From assembly GCA_026261815.1 (NCBI GenBank), contig JAMPIT010000059.1:21562001-21626000 (forward strand): 64,000 nucleotides of DNA, given 5' to 3'. Below are positions 62,891 through 64,000 of the stretch, in pieces; the first letter of the stretch is position 1; each line of letters begins with the position of its first letter. Made by a program: the position numbers and the translations under genes. The notes under the pieces were generated by a model. That model saw only the letters and a list, made by a program, of their open reading frames with translations, was not told the origin of the DNA and made no database searches. The stretch comes from Monarcha castaneiventris obscurior. Lineage: Eukaryota; Chordata; Aves; Passeriformes; Monarchidae.

Positions 62891-64000
62891 AACATGAGGA
62901 TGAGAGCATAAAACCAAGAAAACTTTACTAGTCATTTTAGCAAGGTTCATCTGCTATGTCCTCCTGGTCAGGTAGCTCTTACGGACTCAGAGTACGCTCC
63001 TGGGCTCTTGACATAGGGACGTGCTCAGTGAGTGTGTCCTCCAGCTCTATGCTGAAACACTGGACAGTCCAACTCTTAAGCCTCTCTTCTCTTCTTCCTT
63101 GCTTGTCCCCTCTTTTCCCCTGCTCATCCTTCCAACAAGGCATGGCTTTACTCCTGCCTGATCATGGCCTTCATTTACTGTTTGGCAGTGATTTATGCTA
63201 TACAAGTGGGGAATACAGGATCTGCATTCAGGTTATCCAGCCTTGAAGCCTGTTTCCACCTAGATTACTGTTTACTTTCACAAGTTATGAAAAACCTGCT
63301 GTGTTATATGTTCCATATTTTGGAGTGAATAGAAGTCTAGGACCTGTCCCTCTTACCCTTCTGCAATCAAGGGTAAATGAAGTTGTGATCTGAAAGGGGA
63401 CAACGCAAGTCTTCCCTGTGACATCTCACAAACACACGTCTCACTCATTTCAAAGGTGTGAAATGAGTCACCAGACAAGCCCCAGCACCCAAATTCAGTT
63501 TTCTACTCACACCTGCATTTGCACCCTTGAACATGCAAGAATGGTTAAAATAACAATGATTTTGCCTACCCTGTGATACTGCAGTTATCCTGCACATGAG
63601 AACATTCAGGCTGAGGAAGAGAAGAAAGAGAACTTGCTCTCAACTTCAAAGTAGTCAGCACATTCCTTTAACTCAGGAAACTCTCATAAAAATGTAAATA
63701 TATCCTATTTCCTATTGTATTCAGTAGTGCCTATATACGTACAGTGATACAGTTCACAGCAACCTTTTATAGAGCTCCAGTCAAGCTAAATGCTTTTGAA
63801 ATGCTAATGAACACAATGAAACAATTCTTCATAACCCAAAACACTGCCATGTGCTCAATAAAATGAAAGCATCCTTAGGAAAGGCTGTCTGTCCCCCTTC
63901 ACATGGGAAACACTGTACAGGTTTGGTCTGTAGAGCTCTTGAGTGAGAATCCACAGCCACCTTCAAGTACTCATGTGGATTTTGTTATATGCCTGATTAT
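62891..64000. other. Intergenic sequence without recognised genes
   Basis: Non-coding sequence with short overlapping frames only; no repeat, RNA gene or exon was recognised up to the right edge. Confidence 0.55.

Noticed and set aside
52700..64000. A 5' exon of the expected neighbour MYO10
   Set aside because: No myosin-like coding segment or second CpG-island promoter was seen. The gene probably starts beyond the window.

Overview
The window is bird nuclear DNA: AT-rich non-coding sequence with sparse CR1 LINE fragments (the characteristic avian retroposon), one large CpG island, and one protein-coding gene that I recognise, BASP1 (brain acid soluble protein 1, also CAP-23/NAP-22). No bacterial-type genes, operons, CRISPR arrays, rRNAs or tRNAs are visible. 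The order of bird cannot be fixed from this sequence alone.

Layout. BASP1 lies on the minus strand and spans most of the window. Its whole open reading frame (243 codons) sits in the second exon at 38-769; the 3' UTR runs off the left edge. A strong splice acceptor lies at 779-780. The matching donor (AAAG|GTAAGA on the minus strand) lies at 50353, inside the CpG island, so the first exon is non-coding (about 50354-50605) and intron 1 is about 49.6 kb. The promoter is inferred at about 50605-50720, with a TATA-like AAATAAATAAATA run and an Sp1-type GC box. A seven-codon upstream ORF sits in the proposed exon 1.

Intron 1 (779-50353) holds no other gene that I can support. It contains a 130-bp perfect (TTTTC)26 tract followed by a 90-bp perfect (CCCTT)18 tract (AAAAG and AAGGG in the BASP1 RNA), two CR1 fragments (about 16322-16435 and 36541-36945), several A-tracts, small tandem duplications and AT-rich blocks that could be conserved regulatory elements. 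Its promoter-proximal 2 kb lies in the CpG island and holds a nine-unit GGGGCC hexanucleotide tract (48701-48754) and a CpG-bearing minisatellite of about 19 units of 17-18 bp (48891-49225).

Upstream of the promoter (50.7-64 kb) there is the remaining CpG island, a possible divergent transcript with an early poly(A) signal, a small GC-rich patch with a CTCF-like motif (54426-54438), and a long, decayed minus-strand CR1 copy with ORF2 remnants (about 60975-62890). From known vertebrate gene order I expect MYO10 beyond the right edge, divergent from BASP1, but see none of it here.

Nothing here looks like a new multi-gene system. The most notable signals are the repeat tracts: the motif of the human C9orf72 disease repeat and both motifs of the human RFC1 (CANVAS) repeat occur inside one neuronal gene's first intron.
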